Origin: Desulfobacteraceae bacterium UBA2771
GTDB lineage: Bacteria > Desulfobacterota > Desulfobacteria > Desulfobacterales > Desulfosarcinaceae
NCBI GenBank assembly: GCA_002352605.1
Contig: DEIP01000036.1
Coordinates: 19,891-44,713, forward strand
DNA length: 24,823 bases
Reading direction: 5' to 3'
Shown here: in pieces, positions 1 to 7,948 of the stretch
Position numbering within the stretch: position 1 is the stretch's first letter
How the letters are laid out: each line of letters opens with the position of its first letter
The notes under the pieces: model-generated
What the model was told of the DNA's origin: nothing
The model's input: the letters and a program-made list of their open reading frames with translations, nothing else
Database searches by the model: none
Translations under genes and position numbers: made by a program

Positions 1-2
1 TG

Positions 3-41
3 CGCGCCTATGAGCTGAAGAAACTGGTCCGGCGGCCTTGA
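3..41 (+). CDS. C-terminal end of an unknown upstream gene (partial)
   Basis: The frame that opens at the window edge reads RAYELKKLVRRP and then a TGA at 39-41. This stop overlaps a TTG codon at 38-40 that can start the next reading frame, an overlap typical of translationally coupled genes. Only twelve residues are visible, so no function can be given. The call rests on the overlap arrangement alone, and the fragment could be a chance open frame. Confidence 0.35.
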   Translation, partial: RAYELKKLVRRP

Positions 42-478
42 ATATCGATCAGCTTTTCGCTGCCTACCACAGGTGCGAACGTTTCGGACTGAGAGAACTT
101 GCCTTTGACATGCTCAAAGATCTGGAGCGAAGACCGGATAATCATGATTTTGACAAAGGGCATTTCGTCGATTTGATGGATTCCACCATGGTGGCGGGCG
201 ACATGGCGTTGGCGGAACAAATTCGTCAGCACATCCCGGTTGACATTTTGATCGAACCGGAACTGACCCAGCTTCAATTCGAACTGCTCCAGGACAACGA
301 AACCATGAAAAAACTGGACGTTCTGTTGCGGCGGGAGATGACTCGGCCCGATGACCATCTCTTGGATCCACCGCTGATCGATTTAAGCTATAAATTTGAA
401 AAAACATTTCCCGCATTGAATATCGTTTTTGCCAGAGCGTTTATTATCGCCAATCCCGATCGGTATCACCGCCAATGA
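38..478 (+). CDS. Hypothetical protein, probably the 5' part of a frameshifted gene
   Basis: A 146-codon frame beginning at TTG 38; the only earlier in-frame signal is a stop at 11-13. The product is soluble and mostly helical by composition, with no signal peptide or membrane segment, and I do not recognise a family. It stops at 476-478 inside the start of a second frame (429 onward). That second frame has no ATG or GTG near the overlap and no ribosome-binding site, and the helical, charged character continues across the join. I therefore infer that the two frames are one gene of about 410 codons interrupted by a single-base shift between about 430 and 480, either a real mutation or a sequence error. 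If the frames are separate genes, this is a small unknown protein. Confidence 0.55.
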   Translation: MNIDQLFAAYHRCERFGLRELAFDMLKDLERRPDNHDFDKGHFVDLMDSTMVAGDMALAEQIRQHIPVDILIEPELTQLQFELLQDNETMKKLDVLLRREMTRPDDHLLDPPLIDLSYKFEKTFPALNIVFARAFIIANPDRYHRQ

Positions 479-1277
479 TGCACTGCTGGATACCATTCGC
501 AAGGCGCGGACTGAATTCGGGATTGAAGCCTGGGACGACCCCATCGAAGATTATGTGGAGTGGTCTTTCGGCAAGGATCTGGATGAGTTCCAAGAGAAAA
601 ACAAGTCCGAAAAACTCAACCAACTGATTCGTGATGTAGAAGCGACTCGCAAAGAAGCCAGAGACAAGGAAAAGGAGCTTCGGCAAAAAGAGAGCGCGCT
701 CGAAGCGCTTTCTGCCAGGCTTGAAAAGAAAAAAAACCAATCATCACAGCCTGACCCTGGCTGGATGGACCATCACACCAGCCCGACATCCCCGCAAGCC
801 GAGACGATCGTCCATCTTACGCAAAAGATCGAAAAGCTAAAGGGAGAAAGCGGCTCTCAACAACAAAGTCGGCACGATCTGAGAACGAAACTGCGTAACG
901 AAAGGGCAAAATCTCTCAAACAGGAACAGATCAATCAAGCGCCACCGGATCAACGCGATGCAGGCCCGCTTCCCACCACGCCAAAGTCATTTAAAACCGT
1001 TCTGGTTCCCGAGTATTCGGCAACCTTTTTCCGGGCCTGCAAAACCGTTCCGCCCCCCATTGCCGCCAAAGCCATCAAGGCCATCGCGGCATTTGCCGCC
1101 GCGGACGAGGCGATCTGGAGGGTGGCCCGGCCGATTAAACGGATTACCGAATGCTACCGGATTCGGGTCGGCAGGAGCTACCGGATAATGCTGCGCTGGG
1201 AGCCCGATAAAACGATTCAGGTGCTCGATCTTATCCCCCGCGCACAGTTGGAGGTCTGGACACGAAAAAACAGTTGA
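429..1277 (+). CDS. Coiled-coil protein with C-terminal RelE/ParE-like domain, probably the 3' part of a frameshifted gene
   Basis: The open frame starts only at TTG 429 or later CTG codons, and the first in-frame ATG is at about residue 112. Residues ~45-105 and ~125-170 are rich in Lys, Glu, Arg and Gln in a pattern expected of coiled coils. The last ~95 residues end in the stretch CYRIRVGRSYRIMLRW followed by a hydrophobic strand (IQVLDLIPR). This resembles the core strands of RelE/ParE-superfamily proteins, which act either as ribosome-dependent mRNA interferases or as gyrase poisons. Free toxins of that family are about 85-100 residues, so a fused form behind a long coiled coil is unusual, and no antitoxin gene is adjacent. 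The RelE assignment comes from strand pattern and motif feel, not from catalytic residues I can verify. The frame probably continues the gene starting at 38. Confidence 0.55.
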   Translation: MPERLLSPIPIGITANDALLDTIRKARTEFGIEAWDDPIEDYVEWSFGKDLDEFQEKNKSEKLNQLIRDVEATRKEARDKEKELRQKESALEALSARLEKKKNQSSQPDPGWMDHHTSPTSPQAETIVHLTQKIEKLKGESGSQQQSRHDLRTKLRNERAKSLKQEQINQAPPDQRDAGPLPTTPKSFKTVLVPEYSATFFRACKTVPPPIAAKAIKAIAAFAAADEAIWRVARPIKRITECYRIRVGRSYRIMLRWEPDKTIQVLDLIPRAQLEVWTRKNS

Positions 1278-1294
1278 CGATGTTTATTATGAAT

Positions 1295-1663
1295 TTATTT
1301 CGGTGGTGAATCGTCCTGAGTCGACCGGGTTCGGCGATTGCTTTCATGAACAATTTCCGGGAAATGCCCCTCCTTGCAGATCAACCCTTCAATGGGCCGG
1401 TCGAACACCACGGAAAAACCCTTGTGCGTGCTGCGCACCACCTGCCCACTGACCCGGAGCTGGTTTTCAAATTCGAAAACCGGAAATTGGAGTTCAATGG
1501 ACTGCCCCGAGGCAATCTTGCGCCAGGTGCGCACAAATATTCCCGTGGCACCGATATTTTTGATGATATCCCGGAACGCGCCCTCTTTGACGGTGTATTT
1601 GGCGATGATGAAAGCCGCACGACGAGGAAACCGGCGTTGGTTTTTATTGGATGGAACAATCAT
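1295..1663 (-). CDS. PilZ-domain protein (putative c-di-GMP receptor)
   Basis: A 122-residue protein matching the size of a stand-alone PilZ domain. Near the N-terminus it has the arginine motif RRFPRR (R10/R11 to R14/R15), fitting the RxxxR c-di-GMP contact. About 22 residues later comes NIGATG (37-42), which corresponds to the second motif (D/N)xSxxG with Gly in place of Ser. The rest reads as a small beta barrel (ELQFPVFEF, LRVSGQVV, FSVVFD). PilZ proteins bind c-di-GMP and change motility, polysaccharide or transcription outputs. The Ser-to-Gly change may weaken binding. It is transcribed divergently from the TPR/Hsp70 operon, and its partner is not evident. Confidence 0.75.
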   Translation of the reverse strand: MIVPSNKNQRRFPRRAAFIIAKYTVKEGAFRDIIKNIGATGIFVRTWRKIASGQSIELQFPVFEFENQLRVSGQVVRSTHKGFSVVFDRPIEGLICKEGHFPEIVHESNRRTRSTQDDSPPK

Positions 1664-1723
1664 TGGGTTTAGATTGAGATCCTGTAATCAAATTTATTCG
1701 GTCAGGGTTAACTCACTCACAGA

Positions 1724-1752
1724 CATATAAGCATAAAAAGATTCATTTTCAA
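1724..1752 (-). promoter_or_regulatory. Putative sigma70-type promoter for the PilZ gene
   Basis: Read on the minus strand, TTGAAA (1752-1747) is followed by a 17-nt spacer and TATATG (1729-1724). That gives five of six matches at -35 and four of six at -10. It would place a start point about 50 nt upstream of the PilZ ATG. It lies in the 289-bp divergent gap in front of the Hsp70 operon; no equally good forward promoter was found there. Confidence 0.4.
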
Positions 1753-1952
1753 ACCACCCCGATCGGGGCAGCTTCAATTCACCCCTGAAAATCGGTGGCC
1801 AAATGGGCAAAAATATAGTATGCAGCACCTTAATATATGTCCGCCGATTGGCAAATTTCGGCTTGAATCGATCCTTTACCGGTGGGGGTTGCATGGTCCG
1901 GCGGCCTCCTTTATTGTTCTGAATCAGACCCCCATATGCACCAAGGCCTCAC

Positions 1953-4646
1953 ATGGCATCGAAAAAGAAGAAAAAAGCACGAAGAAAGAGCTACCAGCAA
2001 ACCCAAACCAAAGCCCCCTGGCCCACCATCGTGGCCCATGCCGCCCAGTTGCTTGAAAACACCAAACCCAGGGAGGCCATTTCGCTTCTCAAGCAGGCCC
2101 TGAAAAATGGAGCACCCTCCGATGAGGTGGAACCGCAACTATTTCAGGCTTACTTGGCCCGGGAAACCCAGCTGCGCAACAAGGGGATGACATCGGAGGC
2201 CGACGCCGTGCGCCGGCAGGCCATTAAATATCAGCCGTCGGCCGCCAGCATGTCGGCAACGGCCCTGCTGGCCCTGGCCCCCGGCCTCGGTGATGACGCC
2301 CTGATCACCCATTATCTGGATTTTCTGGAACACCAGCCACCGGATACCGACGTGGCCTGCCATGTGGCCGGACGCTTGATTATCGGCAGGCAGTGGGCCC
2401 TGCTCGACCAGTTACCCGGTGGGATACCACTCAGGGACGAGGCCCCAAAAGCCATTGCCGCCGCCGAAGCCATGCACGGCGGCGAGTGGGAAAAAGCCCT
2501 GGAGGCTTTCAAAGGCCTGCCCCGAAAATCCCCCTACGCGCCGGTCAGCCTTTTTTGCCGGGCCATGTGCGCCTTTTACGATGGCGAGGATACGGCCATG
2601 ACGCGCGCCCTGGCCATGCTGACCGAAAATTCGCCGCTCTTCCCCCTGGCACGAAAACTGGCCAGCGCGCCCGACGCGATCTCGCCCCTGTGGCAGGGCT
2701 CCCGGGTAGCCGAACGGCAGATCATGATGCTCGCAGAGCATATAGGAACAGCCACGGTCAAAAAAACCGTTGGCTGGCTGCACGCCGCCGCCGCGGCCCT
2801 TTTGCCCCAGGCCCCCCGACAGGCGCTTCGGGAATTGTTTGAGCTGCTTTATCCCATGACCCTCAACGGCCGGCTGAGCAGGTATCGCCTGGAAAAACTG
2901 GTCACCCGCAGTCTGGATCGGGAGACCGCCCGGGGATTGCTTGCCAAGTTTGGCTTCTTCGATTTTCAGTGGCCCCTGTCTGACCTGGCCCACTATTATC
3001 CACATATAGAAAGGGAGTTTCCCCTGGCCAAGGAGACCCCTTTGGCCCAGGCACTGGTCATCCTGGAAACCTTGCGCCGGCTGGACGCGGGGTCCGAATC
3101 GTCCTGGATCCAACCGTTTCATATCGATCAATTCCGCCGGGTGTTTGGGTTGCAGGCCGACGATCGGTACGATCTCAAAATCGAACTCAATATCAAGGCC
3201 CTGGAACTGGATCCGGACAACCGGGCTGGATACGAACAATTGGCCAAGTGGCACCCGGTTTCTCGGCAATCCAAGAATTTGGTGGAGCGCGGTTTACGGC
3301 AGATGGTGGACCGCTTTCCCGAAGACCCGTTTCCCTGCCTGGCGCTGGCCACCTTGTACTACAGCAAAAATGCCTTTCGCAAAGCGGAAAAAGTATTGGC
3401 CGAGGCCCTGCGCAGGGCGCCCCATGACCGGCAGGTAATCGAACGCCATGTGCTTTCATTATTGATTTCAGCCCACCAACGGCTTAAACGCGGCAAACTG
3501 GAACTGGCCAAACAAGACCTCGACCAGGCAGCCCAAAACCCTGCCGCCGCCCTGGGGTTTATCATTATCGAAAAGCAACTTCTGTTTCGGTTGGAACAGC
3601 AGGGCCAGCTCTCCCTGTTTGACGGTGCCCCCCGGATCACCCCTAAAAAAACCAGTCGGCTGGTGGACCAGGCCCTGGCCCCCCTGCCCCTTTTCGAACG
3701 TTTACAAGTTCTTGGGTATCTGGTCATGGACAGTGAAGCACGCAAGGACCGCTGGCCCCCTGCAGTAGTCCGGGAGATTGACAAGCTGCTGCGCAAGGAC
3801 CTACGCCGGTACAAGCAGTTGACCTCCGGCCAGCTCGTCGCCCTGCTGCAGCGGCCGCCCCGAGAGTTTGAGCCCCTCACCGGACACATCAACCTGGCGC
3901 CCTATTATCTGTCCTGTGCCAAAACGCTCCTATCCGGTGTGAACGACCAAGATATTGTCGCGGTGTTGGATATTCTGGTAGACGCACGCTGTTTCGACGC
4001 CCTGCTTGCCGAAATCCGCCGACGAAGGGGAAAGCAACACAGCCGGTTGAACTGCCTGCTGGCTTTTTACGAGGTGGCCGTCGAACAGATCGCCCATCCC
4101 GGCCACTTCGATCCGACACCCTTTCACACGGTGGTGGACAGTGCCGACAAAAGCTGGATGGAACTCCTGCGAGCGGCCGCCCGCAGGTTGTCCAGCCACA
4201 CCAACGGACCGTTGAACCATGCCTTGGGCACATTCAATTTCAATCCGTTTTCGGACTTCATGCCTGACTTCTCCCTGTTTGATGAGGAAGATGACGGCTT
4301 GTTCAATGACGACGAAGAGATGGACGGGAATGATCTTGACTACGGTTCCATGACCATGATCTCCCTGCTTTCATTGGCGGAAACCCTGAGAAAAATGCCT
4401 ATGGAAGATATTTTGGAAATGGATGAAACGTTTCTGGAGCGGCTGAGGCAAGCCATGGATAATTTCGTGCTTGAAAATGGCTTTGATCTTGTACCCAACC
4501 CGGTGCTGCGGATGTTGCGCAATAAGCTCCGACGATCCGATGACTTCGTCGGCGACCTTCTTTTTTCGTTCGACCAACACCTTGACCAGCAGACCATTGA
4601 CCATCTGTCGCCCAAAACCAGGCTTTTCTTTATCGAAAAGGATTGA
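1953..4646 (+). CDS. Large TPR-like helical repeat protein of an accessory Hsp70 operon
   Basis: An 897-residue soluble protein starting at ATG 1953, with AAGG six bases before it. The first ~20 residues are strongly basic (SKKKKKARRK). The body is alpha-helical repeat-like, with segments such as PREAISLLKQAL, KALEAFKGLP and FRKAEKVLAEALRRAPHD that fit tetratricopeptide repeats, clearest around residues 28-70, 165-200 and 440-500. A very acidic, Asp/Glu-rich stretch lies near residues 772-798. There is no signal peptide or membrane segment. TPR proteins usually scaffold partner proteins, often Hsp70/Hsp90 tails. It is followed after 4 bp by a J-domain gene, then grpE-like and hsp70 genes, so I infer that it recruits clients or assembles this chaperone. 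No catalytic domain is visible. Confidence 0.75.
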   Translation: MASKKKKKARRKSYQQTQTKAPWPTIVAHAAQLLENTKPREAISLLKQALKNGAPSDEVEPQLFQAYLARETQLRNKGMTSEADAVRRQAIKYQPSAASMSATALLALAPGLGDDALITHYLDFLEHQPPDTDVACHVAGRLIIGRQWALLDQLPGGIPLRDEAPKAIAAAEAMHGGEWEKALEAFKGLPRKSPYAPVSLFCRAMCAFYDGEDTAMTRALAMLTENSPLFPLARKLASAPDAISPLWQGSRVAERQIMMLAEHIGTATVKKTVGWLHAAAAALLPQAPRQALRELFELLYPMTLNGRLSRYRLEKLVTRSLDRETARGLLAKFGFFDFQWPLSDLAHYYPHIEREFPLAKETPLAQALVILETLRRLDAGSESSWIQPFHIDQFRRVFGLQADDRYDLKIELNIKALELDPDNRAGYEQLAKWHPVSRQSKNLVERGLRQMVDRFPEDPFPCLALATLYYSKNAFRKAEKVLAEALRRAPHDRQVIERHVLSLLISAHQRLKRGKLELAKQDLDQAAQNPAAALGFIIIEKQLLFRLEQQGQLSLFDGAPRITPKKTSRLVDQALAPLPLFERLQVLGYLVMDSEARKDRWPPAVVREIDKLLRKDLRRYKQLTSGQLVALLQRPPREFEPLTGHINLAPYYLSCAKTLLSGVNDQDIVAVLDILVDARCFDALLAEIRRRRGKQHSRLNCLLAFYEVAVEQIAHPGHFDPTPFHTVVDSADKSWMELLRAAARRLSSHTNGPLNHALGTFNFNPFSDFMPDFSLFDEEDDGLFNDDEEMDGNDLDYGSMTMISLLSLAETLRKMPMEDILEMDETFLERLRQAMDNFVLENGFDLVPNPVLRMLRNKLRRSDDFVGDLLFSFDQHLDQQTIDHLSPKTRLFFIEKD

Positions 4647-4650
4647 TCGC

Positions 4651-4959
4651 ATGCTGACCGCCTATTTGATCCTCGGGCTGCCCCTTACCGCCAGTGACCG
4701 GCAGATCCGCAAACGCTATCTGGAACTGGTCAGACGCTACACGCCGGAAAAAGAGCCCTGCCGGTTCCAGGAAATTAGCGAGGCATTCGAACAATTGAAA
4801 AATGTCCGCGCACGGGTGGGCAACCGCATCCTGGTGCCTCTCGAATGCAAGGATAGTGAACAGGCGCTGACACGGTTGGCCCACGCCAGCCGGCCTGCCC
4901 GACGTCGGGCGGGATTGGGGGAATTGTTGGCGCACATATCGGCGGAAACGCCGCGATGA
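4651..4959 (+). CDS. Minimal J-domain-like protein with TPE in place of HPD
   Basis: A 102-residue protein starting at ATG 4651, 4 bp after the TPR gene; its stop overlaps the next start as ATGA. Residues 3-50 follow the J-domain plan: helix I (AYLILGLPLTAS), helix II (RQIRKRYLELVRRY) and helix III (FQEISEAFEQL). The universally important HPD turn is TPE (T31-P32-E33), followed by Lys34. In canonical DnaJ proteins the HPD contacts Hsp70 and triggers ATP hydrolysis, and its loss normally abolishes stimulation. The Gly/Phe, zinc-finger and substrate domains of DnaJ are absent; residues 55-102 are basic and unrecognised. Position between TPR and GrpE genes argues that it still serves the adjacent Hsp70, perhaps as a docking or inhibitory J-like protein. 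Confidence 0.75.
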   Translation: MLTAYLILGLPLTASDRQIRKRYLELVRRYTPEKEPCRFQEISEAFEQLKNVRARVGNRILVPLECKDSEQALTRLAHASRPARRRAGLGELLAHISAETPR

Positions 4960-5771
4960 AGTTTCAAGAACGCCTTGTCGACCGGTGGCGAACCATCGAG
5001 CGCTGGATGGGCGTTTTGCCACGTCTGGCGTTAAAATTGCGCCGGGGGTTCAGCCTGCGCTGGGGCCGGACCTTGCTGGAAAAAAGTGCGGCCGTTGTGC
5101 GCCGCCGAAGTGGCCCTGCCCCCGAATTCGATGCCCAAAGCTGGAAGCAACAGGCACTGGATGATTTTGCGATTTGGTTGGAACAGGCCCCAGAACCACC
5201 GGGAGATCAGAAAATCGCACCTGACGCCTGCGATCTGTTTGCTCTGATGACCGAATTTGTCGCCCTGCGACAGGAGATCCGCCTGCAGAACCGCGAACAA
5301 CACAGTGTCATTCGCGCCCAGCAGGCCGTGGGAACCAATTTGCAGGCGACCAACGAGCTGGTGGAAAGCCTCACCGCCGGTCTGGAAATGCTGCAAGGAC
5401 AGCTCGTCGAAGCGGCCCGGGTCAAAAGCGTTATACCCTTCTTGGAGGTTCGCGATGCTCTGGTGCGCGGACTGGCGGCCGCCCGACGGGTTTCCCGCCG
5501 CAAGCACTGGTATCAGCGGGCGCCCAAAGGAGCGGACACCATCTCCCAGGGGTATGCCATGGCCCTGCGTCGCTTTGACCAGGCCCTGGCCCAGGTGGAC
5601 GTGACGCCCATCCAGACGGAGGGACAGCCCTTTGATGCAGCCCTCATGCAGGCGGTGGCCCGGGATGAAGACCTCACCCAACCCAGCGGCACAGTGCTGG
5701 CCGAACAGGCCGGCGGATTTATGCGCGGCGGGCGGGTGCTGCGTACCGCCCAGGTGGTGGTAAATAAATAG
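4956..5771 (+). CDS. GrpE-like nucleotide exchange factor
   Basis: A 271-residue protein whose ATG overlaps the J-protein stop (ATGA at 4956-4959). Residues ~95-165 form a long charged helix (FVALRQEIRLQNREQHSVI onward) like the GrpE dimer stalk. The next segment, with FLEVRDALVRGL, matches the GrpE helix preceding its beta domain. The C-terminus, with GQPFDAALMQAV, GTVLAEQAGGFM and VLRTAQVVV, matches the GrpE beta domain (QPFDP, GTV, GY, RVLRPA-VVV). GrpE opens the Hsp70 nucleotide pocket to release ADP. The protein is longer than housekeeping GrpE (about 200 residues) because of an Arg-rich N-terminal ~90 residues of unknown role. It is translationally coupled to the J-like gene and lies 73 bp before hsp70. 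Confidence 0.85.
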   Translation: MKFQERLVDRWRTIERWMGVLPRLALKLRRGFSLRWGRTLLEKSAAVVRRRSGPAPEFDAQSWKQQALDDFAIWLEQAPEPPGDQKIAPDACDLFALMTEFVALRQEIRLQNREQHSVIRAQQAVGTNLQATNELVESLTAGLEMLQGQLVEAARVKSVIPFLEVRDALVRGLAAARRVSRRKHWYQRAPKGADTISQGYAMALRRFDQALAQVDVTPIQTEGQPFDAALMQAVARDEDLTQPSGTVLAEQAGGFMRGGRVLRTAQVVVNK

Positions 5772-5783
5772 CTTAATCCTCAC

Positions 5784-5806
5784 ATGCGCTTCAGCCCTTA
5801 GCGCAT
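5784..5806 (+). other. Hairpin between grpE-like and hsp70 genes
   Basis: ATGCGCT (5784-5790) and AGCGCAT (5800-5806) are perfect complements around a 9-nt loop, in the 73-bp gap before the Hsp70 start. No T run follows, so it is not a standard terminator. It could protect or process mRNA so that Hsp70 is made at a different level from its co-chaperones. No CIRCE-type operator is visible. Confidence 0.4.
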
Positions 5807-5844
5807 CATAACCATCTACTCTTGAAGCAACACGGGAGCACGCT

Positions 5845-7608
5845 ATGGAACCGATCATCGGCATCGATCTGGGAACGACCAATTCGGAAGTAACCTACAT
5901 TTTCGACGGCCAATGCGAGATCATCACCGACAATGACGATGGCATCGTGCCATCATGCGTGGGGTTCGATCCCCAGGGTGCCTTGATTGTGGGTCGTAAG
6001 GCGCTCAACCAGGCTATCTTGGCTCCTGAGCGCACTGCCTTGTCAGTCAAGCGCAGCATGGGTACGGATCATCAATTCACATTGGGACATGAGCGCTTTA
6101 CCCCCCAGGAGATATCGGCTTTTATCCTCAAACACCTCAAGCAGCGCGCCGAAGCCAAGCTGGGACAAAGCGTGGGAAAAGCCGTGATCACGGTACCTGC
6201 CTATTTTACGGATGCCCAGCGCCAGGCCACCCGGGAGGCCGGCCAACTGGCCGGCTTGGAGGTGGTGCGCATCATCAACGAACCCACCGCCGCGGCCCTG
6301 GCCTACGAGAGCCTTTATCCTGAGGACCGCCGGGTGTTGATCTACGATCTGGGCGGCGGCACCTTCGATGTCTCCATCGTATGCATCGAAGCCGGTGTGG
6401 TCGAGGTGCTGGCAAGCACCGGCGACAACCACCTGGGCGGGGATGATTTCGATCAATGCATTGTGGCGCATCTGGCTGATCATCTGAGCAATAAATACCA
6501 GCTGGCGGCCAAGGGGGATGTTCTGTTAACCGCGCGCTTGCGCCGGGCGGCCGAAAAGGCCAAGATCCAGCTGTCCGAGTCACCATTTGCCATGGTCGAA
6601 GAGGATCATGTGGGGCAGCACCGAGGTCGGGAGATCCACCTCTCACTGGAACTGGCCAGGCGGGATTTTGAAGCCATGATCTCGCCCATGCTGGAAAAGA
6701 CAATGGATGCGGTCAACCAGGCACTCAAGGATGCCGGCATGCTACCTTCGGCCATCGAGCAGATCATTTTGGTGGGTGGCTCCACGCGCATTCCCCGGAT
6801 CGCCGAGTTAATCGAGGAAAAATTCCGACGGGCACCCCACAGCGAAATCGATCCGGATCTGTGTGTGGCTGTGGGGGCCGGCTTGCAGGCGTCCAGGGAG
6901 ATGGGCCGCAGCGACTCGGGCGTGCTGGTAGACATCACCCCCTATACCTTCGGCACCTCGACCATCGGCGAACTCGACGGCACGCTCTGCCGGACCCATT
7001 TTTTTCCCTTGATCCGGCGCAACACCAAGCTTCCGGCCCGCAAAAGCGAGGTCTTTTATACGATGGTGGACCAACAGCAGATCGTTGATGTATTGGTTTA
7101 CCAGGGGGAGGCGCCGGATGCCCTGGACAATTTCAGGCTGGGCAATTATCAGTTCAACCTGACGCCCGCACCGGCTGGGGCCGAGATCGTTTTGCACTAC
7201 GATCTGGATCTCAATGGCATTTTGAAAATCAAGGCCGTGGAGAAGCAAACCGGCAAGGCGATCGATGCGGTGATTGAAAACGCGTTTGCGAATTCCTCCG
7301 GAGCACAGTTGGAAGACAACCGGCAACGCATCGTCGCCCTATGGGGCAATGACCAGGATCAAGATGCGCCAAAAGATACACCCGATGCTGCCGAAACGCC
7401 CCTTCAACGCATGCCGGACGACCTGCCCCCGATCTATGTGGAACTCTTTCAACGAGCCAATGCCGCTCTGGACGAAGCCGATGAGGATGACCGCGACGAA
7501 ATGATCAATTTAATGGAAGACATCCGCAATGCCTTGACCGATGATCGACCGGCGGATGCCGAAGGCGCCCGTGCGGCCTTAGACGACATTCTCTTCTATC
7601 TCGAGTAG
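5845..7608 (+). CDS. Hsp70-family chaperone (DnaK-like, short lid)
   Basis: A 587-residue Hsp70 starting at ATG 5845, with GGGAG six bases upstream. ATPase signatures are intact: IGIDLGTTNSE (5-15), K69 in VKRSMG (equivalent of E. coli DnaK K70), NEPTAAALAYE, DLGGGTFD (168-175) and the adenosine motif VGGSTRIP (310-317). The interdomain linker reads GVLVDITPYTFG instead of the usual VLLLDVTPLSLG. A substrate-binding beta domain follows. The C-terminal lid is reduced to an acidic linker and a short helical segment ending FYLE, about 50 residues shorter than DnaK. It should bind and release exposed peptide segments in an ATP cycle in the cytoplasm. Divergence and operon partners mark it as an accessory paralogue and not the housekeeping DnaK, which normally sits with dnaJ and hrcA. 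Confidence 0.9.
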   Translation: MEPIIGIDLGTTNSEVTYIFDGQCEIITDNDDGIVPSCVGFDPQGALIVGRKALNQAILAPERTALSVKRSMGTDHQFTLGHERFTPQEISAFILKHLKQRAEAKLGQSVGKAVITVPAYFTDAQRQATREAGQLAGLEVVRIINEPTAAALAYESLYPEDRRVLIYDLGGGTFDVSIVCIEAGVVEVLASTGDNHLGGDDFDQCIVAHLADHLSNKYQLAAKGDVLLTARLRRAAEKAKIQLSESPFAMVEEDHVGQHRGREIHLSLELARRDFEAMISPMLEKTMDAVNQALKDAGMLPSAIEQIILVGGSTRIPRIAELIEEKFRRAPHSEIDPDLCVAVGAGLQASREMGRSDSGVLVDITPYTFGTSTIGELDGTLCRTHFFPLIRRNTKLPARKSEVFYTMVDQQQIVDVLVYQGEAPDALDNFRLGNYQFNLTPAPAGAEIVLHYDLDLNGILKIKAVEKQTGKAIDAVIENAFANSSGAQLEDNRQRIVALWGNDQDQDAPKDTPDAAETPLQRMPDDLPPIYVELFQRANAALDEADEDDRDEMINLMEDIRNALTDDRPADAEGARAALDDILFYLE

Positions 7609-7615
7609 ACCAACC

Positions 7616-7948
7616 ATGCCGAGAGATCGCATCGAAGACGCCGACCTTCCCCAAAAGTGTCCCACCTGCGGGGCGCCGCTGAAAAGGGCCCTTTGCTGCC
7701 GCCGCTGCAAAACCGACCTGGGCCCTCTGTCTGAAATCATCCGCAACCATCGCCGGCACATGCATACCGCCCGCCGGGCCTTTGCCGACGGCGATGCCGG
7801 GCGGATGTTCATCCATGCCCGGCGCGCGCACGGCCTGCGGCAGACCCCCGAAAGCATTCGTCTGCTGGCCTGCGCGGCCCTTTTGACCGGCCGCTTTGAG
7901 ATAGCAACCGGCTTCTGGGCCGCAAACAGAGGCGCCGATGAAGGATAA
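7616..7948 (+). CDS. Small zinc-ribbon protein ending the Hsp70 operon
   Basis: A 110-residue protein starting 7 bp after the Hsp70 stop. A zinc ribbon is formed by C15-x2-C18 and C28-x2-C31 (with C27 adjacent), followed by a ~75-residue Arg/Ala-rich helical part resembling a helical hairpin repeat (HTARRAFADGDAG, IRLLACAALLTGRF). It has no membrane segment. DnaJ carries its own zinc domain for substrate handling, whereas here the J-like protein has none, so this protein could supply that role separately; that is inference from context. A GC-rich hairpin follows 4 bp after the stop. I do not recognise a named family. Confidence 0.7.
   Translation: MPRDRIEDADLPQKCPTCGAPLKRALCCRRCKTDLGPLSEIIRNHRRHMHTARRAFADGDAGRMFIHARRAHGLRQTPESIRLLACAALLTGRFEIATGFWAANRGADEG

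Noticed and set aside
1929..1937. CCCCATAT resembling a sigma32 -10 element just before the TPR gene
   Set aside because: No matching CTTGAA-type -35 at 13-15 bp, and it would leave almost no leader before the ATG at 1953.
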